DNA of 64,000 bases from Blautia sp. Marseille-P3087 (GCF_900120195.1 NZ_LT635539.1:2897941-2961940), one strand, 5' to 3'; positions 40,322 through 49,668 are shown, numbered from the stretch's first letter. Notes: generated by a model from the letters alone, not told the origin. Numbers and translations: made by a program.

Positions 40322-41227
40322 TCAGGAATGAGGCTGCGGAAGCTCGGAGATTGCCTTGATAGATGTGGCATATTCCGTAGGTGTCATTCCGGACAGCTTT
40401 TTGAACTGCCTTGAAAAATAATGAATTGACGAATATCCCAGAAAATCAGAAATCTGGGTAAAATTCATATCGTTTTCACGGATAAGCTGTTTGGCAAAGT
40501 CGATTTTCATGCGTGAAAAAAATTCAATCACACCACACTGATACTGATCACGAAAAAGCTTCTGAAGCTGTGAACGACCGATTATATTGCTTTTTGAGAT
40601 TCCATCGATCGTCATGGACTCCCGGATATGCTGCTCAAGATAATGAATGATATTGCGGCAGGCTTCAGAAGTGGACTGGCAGGAATCATAGATACCGGCG
40701 GAGGCAGAATAATGAGCCATCGTATAGCGCCGGATAACATGAATCAGCAGTTCTTCGAGATATAAAGTCAAAAGCTTCTGTGCGCCAAAAGGAATATCGT
40801 CTTTCTTTTCCATTTTTTCCAGATAAGGGGTATCCAGCGGAGACGCAAAACAATTTCGTGCCTCTGCAATGATACGGCCGAGGATGCTTCGCTCAGTGTC
40901 TGAAAATTCAAGAACTTTATTTTCAAAAAAATTCATACAGGGTGAATCACAGGAAAAAGAAATTACGATGATATTTGGTGCGGTTCTGCCGGCGGCTTTC
41001 AGTGTATGAAATTCATTTGGCCGGTGAAAGATAACCTGACTGCGGTTCAGTATATGACTTCCATTATCGGTCACAATTTCTGCAGAACCTTTATCCACAC
41101 ACTGAAACTCCCAGAAGTTATGACGTTCACCGGAAAAGTAAAAATCGTTCTGGTATTCATAGTAGTGGATTGTGTATATTTTTTCTATGGAAAGCTCTGA
41201 ATCAAGCTTCACACTCTGATAAGCCAC
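40322..41227 (-). CDS. AraC family transcriptional regulator beside nagB and the glycan genes
   Basis: 301 residues from a GTG start with AAGGAAGG upstream. The N-terminal cupin-like half has RHNFWEFQCVDKGSAEIVTD and VIFHRPNEFHTLKA. The C-terminal double helix-turn-helix (MTIDGISKSNIIGRSQLQKL; FTQISDFLGYSSIHYFSRQF) is typical of AraC/XylS proteins. It is divergent from the nucleotidyltransferase-NahK genes and upstream of nagB on its own strand, so it is well placed to control both. An amino-sugar ligand is inferred from context. Confidence 0.88.
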   Translation of the reverse strand: MAYQSVKLDSELSIEKIYTIHYYEYQNDFYFSGERHNFWEFQCVDKGSAEIVTDNGSHILNRSQVIFHRPNEFHTLKAAGRTAPNIIVISFSCDSPCMNFFENKVLEFSDTERSILGRIIAEARNCFASPLDTPYLEKMEKKDDIPFGAQKLLTLYLEELLIHVIRRYTMAHYSASAGIYDSCQSTSEACRNIIHYLEQHIRESMTIDGISKSNIIGRSQLQKLFRDQYQCGVIEFFSRMKIDFAKQLIRENDMNFTQISDFLGYSSIHYFSRQFKKLSGMTPTEYATSIKAISELPQPHS

Positions 41228-41407
41228 GAAAAACCTTCCTTTCTGATCAGAATTTGTGATTTTTGGATATTATTTCTAATTATAATAGTAATAAAATTGT
41301 ATTAAATAGTCAAACGATAAAGTTGAATGTATACAAAAAGAGTATAATTGTGCAAATACTATTCACACCCAAAACGTCATCATAATGAAAGATCATTTAG
41401 ATAAGGA

Positions 41408-41436
41408 TTGTATAAGAAAAAAATCTATTGTATTAT
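41408..41436 (+). promoter_or_regulatory. Candidate promoter for the nucleotidyltransferase-kinase operon
   Basis: TTGTAT (41408-41413) and TATTAT (41431-41436) are 17 bases apart, about 50 bases before the ATG at 41487. The whole 259-base region is AT-rich. Confidence 0.5.
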
Positions 41437-41486
41437 AATATTTTGTGTTGTACCATAAATCCAGTTAAAAAGAAACAGGAGGAGAA

Positions 41487-42419
41487 ATGATGAAGAAACC
41501 GGTTTTAGTAGTTATGGCCGCAGGAATGGGAAGCCGTTACGGTGGATTAAAGCAGATTGATCCGATTGACAAAGAAGGCCATATTATTATGGATTTTTCT
41601 ATCTATGATGCAGTGAGAGCAGGATTTGAAAAAGTTGTATTTATTATAAAGAAAGAAAATGAAGAAGCATTTCGTGAAGCAATCGGAGAACGTTTGAGTA
41701 AGCAGATCGAGGTTGCATATGTATTCCAGGAGCTTACAAATATTCCGGAGGGCTATTCTGTGCCGGAAGGCAGAGTAAAACCATGGGGTACAGGACATGC
41801 GGTATTAAGCTGTATTGATGAGATCGATGGACCATTTGCCGTAATCAATGCAGATGATTATTACGGTGTACATGCATTTAAGATGGCATATGATTTCCTG
41901 ACTTCCGAAGAGAAGGATGAAGATGTTTATCATTATATGATGGTAGGCTACAGACTGGAAAACACACTGACAGAGAATGGGCATGTGGCAAGAGGTGTCT
42001 GCGTGACAGATGAAGAAGGTCATCTGATCAAGATCAATGAGCGGACGCATATCGAAAAGTATGATGGCGGTACTGCATATACAGAAGATGATGGAAAGAC
42101 CTGGACGATGCTTCCGCAGGGCAGCATTGTTTCTATGAATATGTGGGGATTTTCAAACAGTATTTTACAGGAGTTGAAAGCACGTTTTCGTCCGTTTCTG
42201 GATGATGCGATTGCAAATAATCCGATGAAGGGCGAATATTTCCTTCCATTTGTTGTGGATGAACTTCTGCAGGAAAAGAAAGCAACGGTTAAGGTGCTGA
42301 AATCCGAAGACAAATGGTATGGGGTAACTTATAAAGAAGACAAACCAATGGTGATGGATGCAATCCAGAATCTGAAAGATCAGGGATTGTATCCGCAGAA
42401 ACTGTGGGAGGAAGCATAA
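41487..42419 (+). CDS. NDP-sugar nucleotidyltransferase (sugar-phosphate activating)
   Basis: 310 residues. The N-terminal nucleotide-binding motif VVMAAGMGSRYGGLKQIDPI and NADDYYGVHAFKMAYDFLTS identify a nucleotidyltransferase of the glucose-1-phosphate uridylyltransferase/NTP_transferase fold. WGTGHAVLSC is another conserved site. The product stops directly before the kinase gene (TAA then GTG), so they are translated together. With a NahK-like kinase, the likely substrate is an N-acetylhexosamine-1-phosphate or galactose-1-phosphate, turned into a UDP-sugar for GalE. This is context-based; the exact substrate is not shown. Confidence 0.85.
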   Translation: MMKKPVLVVMAAGMGSRYGGLKQIDPIDKEGHIIMDFSIYDAVRAGFEKVVFIIKKENEEAFREAIGERLSKQIEVAYVFQELTNIPEGYSVPEGRVKPWGTGHAVLSCIDEIDGPFAVINADDYYGVHAFKMAYDFLTSEEKDEDVYHYMMVGYRLENTLTENGHVARGVCVTDEEGHLIKINERTHIEKYDGGTAYTEDDGKTWTMLPQGSIVSMNMWGFSNSILQELKARFRPFLDDAIANNPMKGEYFLPFVVDELLQEKKATVKVLKSEDKWYGVTYKEDKPMVMDAIQNLKDQGLYPQKLWEEA

Positions 42420-43523
42420 GTGGAAATAAAGGAAAAAGTACAGGAAGCGATTGATGGATTTAAACTTCCGGGAGAACTGAAGGAATGTGTTGTTTATGGA
42501 AACGGACACATTAACGATACTTATCGCCTGACATATGAGACCCCAAACGGAACAAAGAGATACATTCTGCAGCGGATGAGCAAAAGCATTTTTAAAGATC
42601 CTGTCGGACTGATGGAAAATGTTGGAGGCGTCACTTCATGGCTTCGCAAAAAGATCATCGCAAATGGTGGTGACCCGGAGAGAGAAACACTTACGATCGT
42701 AAAGAGTCAGGAGAACCTTCCATATTTCAGAGACTCCAAAGGGGAGTACTGGAGAGTTTACCTTTTTATTGAGGGTGCGACTTCTTATGATGCTGTAAAA
42801 AATGATAATGATTTCTACCAGAGTGCTGTTTCTTTCGGACACTTCCAGAGACTTCTGGCTGATTATCCGGCAGAGACGTTGCATGAGACGATCAAAGATT
42901 TTCACAACACACCGGATCGACTGGAGAAATTCAAAAAAGCAGTCAGAGAAGATGTCTGCGGAAGAGCTGCTTCTGTACAGAAAGAAATCAACTTCATTCT
43001 TGAGAGAGAAGAGCTGACACATGCTTTATATGATTTGCAGCAGGAAGGTAAACTGCCGCTTCGTGTTACACACAATGATACAAAGCTTAACAATATCATG
43101 ATTGATGATGAGACCGGAAAAGGTATCTGCGTAATCGATCTGGATACAGTTATGCCGGGACTTGCAGCACATGATTTTGGCGATTCTGTCCGTTTTGGTG
43201 CAAGTACTGCGGCAGAAGATGAAAAAGATCTGTCAAAAGTATCCTGCGATTTACATTTATTTGAAGTTTATGCAAAAGGATTTATTGAGGGCTGCGGCGG
43301 AGCACTGACAGACCTGGAGATCGAGACACTTCCGCTGGGGGCAATCCTTATGACTTTCGAAAACGGAATACGTTTCCTTACCGATTATCTGGAGGGGGAT
43401 CATTACTTTAAGATCCATCGTGAAGGACATAATCTGGATCGTTGCAGAACACAGCTGACACTGGTCAAAGATATGCAGGAAAAACTTCCGCAGATGAACA
43501 AAATCATAAAGAAATACAAATAA
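42420..43523 (+). CDS. NahK-like N-acetylhexosamine 1-kinase (aminoglycoside-phosphotransferase fold)
   Basis: 367 residues from a GTG that abuts the previous stop, with GGGAGGAAG upstream. The protein-kinase-like fold has NGHINDTYRL near the N-terminus, catalytic VTHNDTKLNNIMIDD (Brenner-like HxDxxxxN, about 217-231) and the metal-binding IDLDTVMPG. It resembles NahK (LnpB), which phosphorylates GlcNAc/GalNAc at C1 in the lacto-N-biose/galacto-N-biose pathway of bifidobacteria and some gut clostridia. The pathway phosphorylase (GH112) is not in the window. A homoserine-kinase-like role is less likely given the neighbours. Confidence 0.82.
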   Translation: MEIKEKVQEAIDGFKLPGELKECVVYGNGHINDTYRLTYETPNGTKRYILQRMSKSIFKDPVGLMENVGGVTSWLRKKIIANGGDPERETLTIVKSQENLPYFRDSKGEYWRVYLFIEGATSYDAVKNDNDFYQSAVSFGHFQRLLADYPAETLHETIKDFHNTPDRLEKFKKAVREDVCGRAASVQKEINFILEREELTHALYDLQQEGKLPLRVTHNDTKLNNIMIDDETGKGICVIDLDTVMPGLAAHDFGDSVRFGASTAAEDEKDLSKVSCDLHLFEVYAKGFIEGCGGALTDLEIETLPLGAILMTFENGIRFLTDYLEGDHYFKIHREGHNLDRCRTQLTLVKDMQEKLPQMNKIIKKYK

Positions 43524-43540
43524 TACATTACAGAGCAATA

Positions 43541-43579
43541 AAAAAGCTTCGAAACTTTCCTGGTTTCGAAGCTTTTTTT
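43541..43579. terminator. Bidirectional terminator between the NahK-like gene and the ABC permease
   Basis: AAAAAGCTTCGAAAC (43541-43555) and GTTTCGAAGCTTTTT (43563-43577) form a perfect 15-bp stem with A and T runs on both sides, between convergent genes. Confidence 0.92.
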
Positions 43580-43592
43580 GATGTCATGAGAT

Positions 43593-44441
43593 TTAGCCTT
43601 TGACACCACCGGATGTAAGTCCGCCGACAAGATGTTTCTCGATCAGGACAAACAGGATGATGACCGGTACTGTTGCAAACAGAGAAGATGCAAACAGGTA
43701 CTGCCATTCTACCATGTTGTAACCGTTGAAAATCGTAATGCCGACAGTCAGCGGTTTGAGAACATCTGTTGAGATCAGTGTCAGGGCAACGGTATATTCG
43801 TTCCATGCATTGATGAATACGAAGATCAGTGCAGTTACGATGCCAGGTGCAGCTACAGGCAGAAGGATGCGGATAAGTGCAGACACTTTGCCACAGCCGT
43901 CAACAGTTGCTGCCTGTTCCATTTCCGGAGAAATAGAGATGAAAGTACCTCGCAGAAGCCAGATCGCAAAGGCCTGGTTAAATGCTGCGTTGATAAATAC
44001 AAGACCTACAAGGCTGTCTGTCATTCCGAAGGTAGACATGATCTTATAAATGCCGACCAGAAGGACAACCGGTGCAAACATCTGGGAGATGATAACGATT
44101 CCCAGAAAGATTTTTTTACCCTTGAATTTCATTCGTGCAAGCGCATAAGCTGCCGGGATACCGCATATGATTGCAATCAGGGTAGAACCGCCGGCAACGA
44201 TCAGAGAATTGATGAAATATCTGGAAAGCGGTGCCAGTGTCCAGATATCTTTAAAGTTCTGCCAGAGCCAGTGGAGCGGAAGTAAGGTTCCGTCGGTAGA
44301 ATAGATTTCTGCACGGCTTTTTGCTGCAGTCGTAAACATAACAAAATATGGATACAGGGTTACAAGTACGACCAGAATTACAAAAAGGTAAAGAAGAACA
44401 CGGAGAATGACATGTTTTGTGCCGCGTGTATGATTATTCAT
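43593..44441 (-). CDS. Carbohydrate ABC transporter permease (MalG type)
   Basis: 282 residues, six membrane segments. The conserved coupling loop is EMEQAATVDGCGKVSALIRI followed by LLPVAAPGI, typical of CUT1 permeases. ATG 44441 has GGAGGAAG upstream and overlaps the stop of the other permease by one base (TAATG), so translation is coupled. It is last in the binding protein-permease-permease operon, which has no ATPase gene; the MsmK-like protein at 4.7 kb could fill that role. Confidence 0.92.
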   Translation of the reverse strand: MNNHTRGTKHVILRVLLYLFVILVVLVTLYPYFVMFTTAAKSRAEIYSTDGTLLPLHWLWQNFKDIWTLAPLSRYFINSLIVAGGSTLIAIICGIPAAYALARMKFKGKKIFLGIVIISQMFAPVVLLVGIYKIMSTFGMTDSLVGLVFINAAFNQAFAIWLLRGTFISISPEMEQAATVDGCGKVSALIRILLPVAAPGIVTALIFVFINAWNEYTVALTLISTDVLKPLTVGITIFNGYNMVEWQYLFASSLFATVPVIILFVLIEKHLVGGLTSGGVKG

Positions 44442-45325
44442 TATTCTTCCTCCTTTCTGAGTGAAACGACCATATAAATGGATGCGCACAGACACAGGAT
44501 CAGGAAACCGATCACGGATACTGCTGCTGCCTCACCGGATTTTCCTTTATAAAAGGCAAGTTTATAAAGGTATGTAACAAGAGTATCCGTACGGCTTGCC
44601 GGGTCACCCTTGGTTATTGTCCAGATAATAGGGAATGAGTTGAATACATAAATGATATTCAGCACAGTACTTACAGTCAGGGAGGATTTTACCAGCGGAA
44701 GAGTGATCTTGAAAAGTTTCTGCCAGTAGTTTGCTCCGTCGACAGTGGCTGCTTCGTAGTAGGAATTATCAATGCTCTGCAGTCCGGAAAGTACGCAGAA
44801 AGTTACAAACGGTACGGTAACAAAGATACCTACAAAAATTTCCCATGCAAAATATGCCTGAGGAGTCGGAGTCCAGTTAACAGGACTGGAGATCAGACCG
44901 ATCTTCATTAAAAGGGTGTTTAAGGCACCATAGTCTTTATCAATGATGAATTTCCAGACACCTGCCTGAATGATCAGGGAAGTTGCCCATGGAAATACAA
45001 CGATTGCACGGACCGCTTTACGGAAACGGAATTTGTTGTTAAGTACAAGTGCGAGGATAAAGCCGAATACAGTGGAGATCACAACAACGGCAACAGTCCA
45101 TACAATTGTATTCTTAAGTACAAGTTTAAAGGTAGATCCTCTGAGGACTTTGGTAAAGTTGTCAAGTCCGCAGAAGCCTTTGATAAGGCCGGCCTTACTT
45201 ACTTCACTCATAGAAGTACGGAAAACTTCAAAGATCGGAAAGAGGATAAAGACCGTCATAAGCAGGATGCTGGGGAGCAGCCAGAGATAAGGCTCTACTG
45301 CAGCAAAAGGTTTCTTTTTTTTCAT
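44441..45325 (-). CDS. Carbohydrate ABC transporter permease (MalF type)
   Basis: 294 residues with six membrane segments starting at LWLLPSILLMTVFILFPIFE. The coupling loop YEAATVDGANYWQKLFKITL is the CUT1 EAA motif. Its start at 45325 is 98 bases after the binding-protein stop, with a stable hairpin between. Together with the MalG-type subunit it forms the membrane channel for an oligosaccharide; the neighbours suggest an N-acetylhexosamine-containing sugar. Confidence 0.92.
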   Translation of the reverse strand: MKKKKPFAAVEPYLWLLPSILLMTVFILFPIFEVFRTSMSEVSKAGLIKGFCGLDNFTKVLRGSTFKLVLKNTIVWTVAVVVISTVFGFILALVLNNKFRFRKAVRAIVVFPWATSLIIQAGVWKFIIDKDYGALNTLLMKIGLISSPVNWTPTPQAYFAWEIFVGIFVTVPFVTFCVLSGLQSIDNSYYEAATVDGANYWQKLFKITLPLVKSSLTVSTVLNIIYVFNSFPIIWTITKGDPASRTDTLVTYLYKLAFYKGKSGEAAAVSVIGFLILCLCASIYMVVSLRKEEE

Positions 45326-45363
45326 GTTTTACACCACCAGACTAATTTAGTTCAGACACAAGC

Positions 45364-45393
45364 GGGAGCCGGTCACTAAAGTTCCGGCTCCCG
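45364..45393 (-). other. Stable hairpin between the sugar-binding protein and permease genes
   Basis: GGGAGCCGG and CCGGCTCCC form a 9-bp GC-rich stem with a short loop. There is no T-tract on the minus strand. It probably protects the binding-protein mRNA 3' end or partly terminates transcription, as known for malE-malF. Confidence 0.6.
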
Positions 45394-45423
45394 GTTAAGT
45401 TGCATTCAGTTCATAATATGTGA

Positions 45424-46662
45424 TCAGCCTGCAATATCAGCCTGGAGATCATCGAGGAGTGTCTGCACATCATCGCCGAGAAGTGCGTTCTGCTCTACTT
45501 CGATAACACCCTGTTTTACATCTGCCCATTCTGTCTTTGTTGCCGGATAGAAGTTGCAGCTCTGAAGGATATCGATCCAGGATGCAAATGTGTCATCGTC
45601 TTTTGCAAGAAGGTCAGCAGCTGTCTGTGTGGTCGGAAGGAATCCTTCATAGACCATGTAATCTGCATAACGCTCATCATCATAGAAGAAGTCGAAGAAT
45701 TTGGTGATAGCAGCTGTACGGGTATCCTGATCCTCAGCAGAATCGTCTTTGAATACTTCGAGACGGTCACAAACACCCATTGCTACGGATTCGCAGCCTT
45801 CGTTAGCCGGGATAGTAGTTACATCGTAGTTGATGTCATATCCGCCGTCGGAAAGGTAAGTAGGAATATTGTTTGGTCCGATCATCATGGCAACTTTACC
45901 TGCACCGAACATATCCTGAAGGTCATAACGTGTTTCGTTAGCAGGATCAGAGTTGGTGTAGCCATCGTTTACAAGACCGACTGCAAAATTCAGAGCTTCT
46001 ACGTTCTTTTCACTGTTCAGAGCCCAGTCACCGTTTTCATCAACGAATCCGCCGCCATTGTTCCATGTGTAGTAGGAGAATGCAGCCTGACCTTCGTCAG
46101 TAGTCATGTCGATACCCCATGGATAAACGTCATCGCCGAATTTATCTTTGATCTTCTGTGCAGTTTCCTGAACTTCTGCCCATGTAGTCGGAACAGATGC
46201 ACCAGCTTCGTCAAGGATATCCTTATTATAGAAGAGAGCACGGCAGGATGCAAGGATCGGTAATGCATATACAGTATCATCAATTGTACTTGCGTCCCAG
46301 AATGCCGGGAAGAATTTGGACTGGAGATCTTCGGATGCGTATTCGGTAGCCGGCATCAGAAGGTCGTCAGCAACATAGTCTGCAAGAACGTCGATGTTCA
46401 GGATGTCAGGTGCATTGTTATTTGCAACAAGTGTATTTACTTTTGTATAAAGATCATTCCATGAAACGATTTCAATGTTCAGATCAATATCAGGATTTTC
46501 TGTTTCAAAATCTTTTTCAAACTGAGACCACCATGCCTGTGTCTGGGTACCATACTGGCTGATGATGACATCAAGAGTGGTTTTACTGTCTGCTGCGAGA
46601 ACAGGCTGAGCCATAGATGCTGTCATTGCCAGTACCATTGCTAATGCGAGTTTACGTTTCAT
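45424..46662 (-). CDS. Carbohydrate ABC transporter substrate-binding protein
   Basis: 412 residues of the family 1 extracellular solute-binding type. The signal peptide is MKRKLALAMVLAMTASMAQP with a VLA|ADS-type cleavage site; there is no lipobox cysteine. Mature landmarks include QYGTQTQAWWSQFEKDFETE, APDILNIDVLADYVADDLL, LPILASCRALFYNKDILDEA, AFSYYTWNNGGGFVDENGDW and MFGAGKVAMMIGPN. ATG 46662 is preceded by GGAGG. It leads the importer operon from a perfect-consensus promoter. The sugar is unknown; surrounding genes suggest an amino-sugar glycan fragment. Confidence 0.92.
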   Translation of the reverse strand: MKRKLALAMVLAMTASMAQPVLAADSKTTLDVIISQYGTQTQAWWSQFEKDFETENPDIDLNIEIVSWNDLYTKVNTLVANNNAPDILNIDVLADYVADDLLMPATEYASEDLQSKFFPAFWDASTIDDTVYALPILASCRALFYNKDILDEAGASVPTTWAEVQETAQKIKDKFGDDVYPWGIDMTTDEGQAAFSYYTWNNGGGFVDENGDWALNSEKNVEALNFAVGLVNDGYTNSDPANETRYDLQDMFGAGKVAMMIGPNNIPTYLSDGGYDINYDVTTIPANEGCESVAMGVCDRLEVFKDDSAEDQDTRTAAITKFFDFFYDDERYADYMVYEGFLPTTQTAADLLAKDDDTFASWIDILQSCNFYPATKTEWADVKQGVIEVEQNALLGDDVQTLLDDLQADIAG

Positions 46663-46747
46663 AGATAAGTCCTCCCTTTTGTGCGTGATAACTGACGGAG
46701 CTGTCAGTTGTCTATCGTGTCCGCGATGACGCGGATGTAATATATCA

Positions 46748-46776
46748 ATTATATCGTTTGCATATGACAGTGTCAA
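46748..46776 (-). promoter_or_regulatory. Perfect-consensus sigma-A promoter of the sugar importer operon
   Basis: On the minus strand TTGACA (46771-46776) and TATAAT (46748-46753) are exactly 17 bases apart. Full consensus at both boxes implies very strong basal transcription, normally held back by a repressor or catabolite control. Confidence 0.85.
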
Positions 46777-46966
46777 TAAAAATGAATAAAAAAAAAGAGG
46801 GATAATAAAAAAAATAATATATTTTGCATAAAAATATGATATAACAGGTTGCCGAAACATGAAAAATCGGAATTATAAGCTGCAAAATAAAAGGAGATCA
46901 CCGAAATGCTTAATAGTAAAATCTGATGGAGTTTTAGTAAAATATGAGGGAGAAACGGGGAAAATA

Positions 46967-46995
46967 TTGTGAAAAAAAAGGATTAGTGCTACAAT
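46967..46995 (+). promoter_or_regulatory. Candidate galE promoter
   Basis: TTGTGA (46967-46972) and TACAAT (46990-46995) are 17 bases apart, 45 bases before the galE ATG. Confidence 0.6.
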
Positions 46996-47039
46996 GACTG
47001 CGAAAACAGAAACAGAGTAAACGTCAGGAGGAGAAAATC

Positions 47040-48056
47040 ATGGCAATTTTAGTAACAGGCGGAGCAGGTTTCATCGGAAGTCATACAGTAGTGGAGCTGC
47101 AGAGCGCAGGATATGAAGTCGTAGTGCTGGATAATCTCAGTAACTCCAGCGAAAAGAGTCTTGAGAGAGTACAGCAGATCACTGGGAAACCGGTGAAATT
47201 TTATAAAACAGATATTCTTGACCGAGAAGGGCTGAATGAAGTCTTCGAAAAAGAGCAGATTGATTCCTGTATTCATTTTGCAGGATTGAAAGCAGTCGGT
47301 GAATCTGTAGTAAAACCATGGGAATATTATGAAAACAATATTGCAGGTACACTTACACTTGTAGATGTGATGAGAAAACATGATGTCAAAAATATTATTT
47401 TCTCCTCTTCAGCAACTGTATATGGAGATCCGGCGATTATTCCGATCACAGAAGAGTGCCCGAAAGGACAGTGCACTAACCCTTATGGATGGACAAAATC
47501 CATGCTGGAGCAGATTCTTACCGATATCCAGAAAGCAGATCCGGAATGGAATGTGGTACTTCTTCGTTACTTCAACCCGATTGGTGCTCATAAGAGTGGC
47601 CTGATCGGTGAAAATCCGAACGGTATCCCGAACAATCTGATGCCATACATTACACAGGTAGCAGTTGGCAAACTGAAAGAACTTGGCGTATTCGGAAATG
47701 ACTATGACACACCGGACGGAACAGGTGTCAGAGATTATATCCATGTCGTAGACCTTGCAAAAGGCCATGTAAAAGCGGTTAAGAAACTGGAAGACAATTC
47801 AGGCTTAAGTATTTACAATCTCGGTACAGGTAAAGGGTACAGCGTATTGGATATCGTTAAGAACTTTGAAGCTGCTACAGGCATAAAGATTCCTTATTCT
47901 ATCAAACCACGCCGTGCAGGTGATGTAGCTACATGCTACTCTGATGCAACAAAAGCCAAAAAAGAACTTGGCTGGGAAGCAGAATATGACATCAAAGACA
48001 TGTGCGCAGATTCCTGGAACTTCCAGCAGAAGAACCCGAACGGTTACGAAGACTAA
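47040..48056 (+). CDS. galE: UDP-glucose 4-epimerase
   Basis: 338 residues. GalE interconverts UDP-glucose and UDP-galactose (and in many gut bacteria the N-acetyl forms). The NAD-binding motif [11 protein letters not shown] is at residues 6-16, the catalytic Ser-Tyr-Lys set appears as [10 protein letters not shown] and NPYGWTK, and [20 protein letters not shown] and [12 protein letters not shown] are typical. Start ATG 47040 has AGGAGGA upstream. It is a monocistronic gene next to the importer operon and completes a Leloir-like set with the NahK-like kinase and the nucleotidyltransferase. Confidence 0.95.
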   Translation: MAILVTGGAGFIGSHTVVELQSAGYEVVVLDNLSNSSEKSLERVQQITGKPVKFYKTDILDREGLNEVFEKEQIDSCIHFAGLKAVGESVVKPWEYYENNIAGTLTLVDVMRKHDVKNIIFSSSATVYGDPAIIPITEECPKGQCTNPYGWTKSMLEQILTDIQKADPEWNVVLLRYFNPIGAHKSGLIGENPNGIPNNLMPYITQVAVGKLKELGVFGNDYDTPDGTGVRDYIHVVDLAKGHVKAVKKLEDNSGLSIYNLGTGKGYSVLDIVKNFEAATGIKIPYSIKPRRAGDVATCYSDATKAKKELGWEAEYDIKDMCADSWNFQQKNPNGYED

Positions 48057-48099
48057 CGTACCGACAGTTGTATCACCAATAATTACATAAGAATATATG

Positions 48100-48135
48100 C
48101 AAAATCCCGATGAATGTATGTCCATCGGGATTTTG
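48100..48135. terminator. Terminator after galE
   Basis: CAAAATCCCGATG (48100-48112) pairs with CATCGGGATTTTG (48123-48135), a perfect 13-bp stem with a 10-base loop. It may also serve the convergent DUF1846 gene, since the minus side has a run of T. Confidence 0.88.
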
Positions 48136-48189
48136 TATATATGCGCCCGGCGGCGCGTGTTTCAGATTACTGATAACAAGATTTGATGT

Positions 48190-49668
48190 TTAGTGGTATT
48201 TCTTTTCTTTTTCAAATTTGGGCTCGCAGGTCAGCTCGATGCCGAGTTTGCGGAACTCCCAGATGTCTACGGAAGAGAGCATGACAGAAGTATGCGCCTG
48301 ACAGCCTTTCAGTGAACGGAGTTGTTCTAATGCCTGTCTTGCTTCCGGATTGCTGGCTGCACTGACAGAGAGTGCAATCAGAGTTTCATCTGTATGCAGA
48401 CGCGGGTTTTTGCTTCCGAGGTATTCGGTCTTTAACTCCTGAATCGGGCGGATCGCTTCAGGGGAGATCACATGATGTTCGTGATCGATTCCTGCAAGCT
48501 CTTTCAGTGCGTTCAGAAGAAGTGCGGAAGATGCACCGAGCAGATCTGATGTTTTACCATAAATGATACGTCCGTCCGGAAGTTCAAGAGCAGCAGCAGG
48601 AGCTTCTGTTTCCTGTTCTTTCTGAAGGCTTGCCGGTACGACTTTGCGGTCTTCAAGAGAAGCGTGTGCCTGTTTCAGAAGAAGCTCGATCTTGCGGACT
48701 TCATCTTCTTTGCCTGTGCCGGTAAGAAGAGCAGCGCAGCTCTTGTAATAACGGCGGATGATCTCCTGGCGGGATGCCTCACAGCATGCTTCGTCATCAA
48801 CAATGCAGTTTCCTGCCATATTGACACCCATATCTGTAGGAGATTTGTACGGGCATTCGCCCATGATCTTTTCGAACATTGCCTGAAGAACAGGGAAGAT
48901 TTCTACATCACGGTTGTAGTTTACTGTTGTTTCACCATAAGCTTCCAGATGGAACGGGTCGATCATATTGACGTCATTTAAGTCTGCGGTAGCGGCTTCA
49001 TATGCCAGATTGACCGGATGCTTCAGCGGGATATTCCAGATAGGGAAAGTTTCGAATTTGGCATAGCCGGCAGCAACACCACGTTTGTATTCATGATAGA
49101 GCTGTGAGAGGCAGGTCGCCATTTTTCCGCTTCCCGGTCCCGGAGCGGTGATGATAACGAGTGGTCTTGTTGTTTCGATGTATTCGTTTTTGCCGTATCC
49201 TTCATCACTTACGATAAGCGGGATATTGCTTGGATATCCGGGAATACTGTAGTGGAAGTATACTTTTTTACCGAGTTTTTCGAGACGCTTTTTGAAAAGG
49301 TCAGCACTTTCCTGACCTGCGTATCTTGTGATACACACGCTTCCTACATAAAGACCGCGTCCGGTAAACTCATCAATAAGACGGAGAACATCTTCGTCAT
49401 AAGTGATGCCCAGGTCACCGCGCATTTTGTTTTTGTCGATGTCTGCAGCACTGATAACAATGACGATTTCAGCCTGATCACTGAGCTGCATAAGCATACG
49501 GAGCTTGCTGTCCGGTTCAAATCCCGGAAGAACACGGGAAGCGTGGTAATCGTCAAAAAGCTTTCCGCCGAATTCAAGATACAGTTTGTTGTCAAATTTG
49601 CTGATGCGGTCGCGAATATGCTCAGACTGCATCTTCAGATACTTTTGGTTGTCAAATCCTGTTTTCAT
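48190..49668 (-). CDS. DUF1846 family protein
   Basis: 492 residues, usual for this family (UPF0371). It begins MKTGFDNQKYLKMQSEHIRD and shows YLEFGGKLFDDYHASRVLPG, PLVIITAPGPGSGKMATCLS (a P-loop-like segment, about 173-192) and a C-terminal HTDETLIALSVSAASNPEAR. The biochemical role is not firmly established; the P-loop-like segment suggests nucleotide binding. ATG 49668 has GGAAAGGAAAA upstream. It is a single-gene unit convergent with galE. Confidence 0.88.
   Translation of the reverse strand: MKTGFDNQKYLKMQSEHIRDRISKFDNKLYLEFGGKLFDDYHASRVLPGFEPDSKLRMLMQLSDQAEIVIVISAADIDKNKMRGDLGITYDEDVLRLIDEFTGRGLYVGSVCITRYAGQESADLFKKRLEKLGKKVYFHYSIPGYPSNIPLIVSDEGYGKNEYIETTRPLVIITAPGPGSGKMATCLSQLYHEYKRGVAAGYAKFETFPIWNIPLKHPVNLAYEAATADLNDVNMIDPFHLEAYGETTVNYNRDVEIFPVLQAMFEKIMGECPYKSPTDMGVNMAGNCIVDDEACCEASRQEIIRRYYKSCAALLTGTGKEDEVRKIELLLKQAHASLEDRKVVPASLQKEQETEAPAAALELPDGRIIYGKTSDLLGASSALLLNALKELAGIDHEHHVISPEAIRPIQELKTEYLGSKNPRLHTDETLIALSVSAASNPEARQALEQLRSLKGCQAHTSVMLSSVDIWEFRKLGIELTCEPKFEKEKKYH

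Larger units (their letters stand above)
46663..47039. other. Divergent control region between the sugar importer operon and galE (377 bases)
   Basis: No gene is seen. On the minus side, the leader of the binding-protein mRNA has two inverted repeats: TCCGCG/CGCGGA near 46719-46734 and AACTGAC/GTCAGTT near 46688-46708. These could be operator or leader structures. A run of A precedes the galE promoter. Confidence 0.5.
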
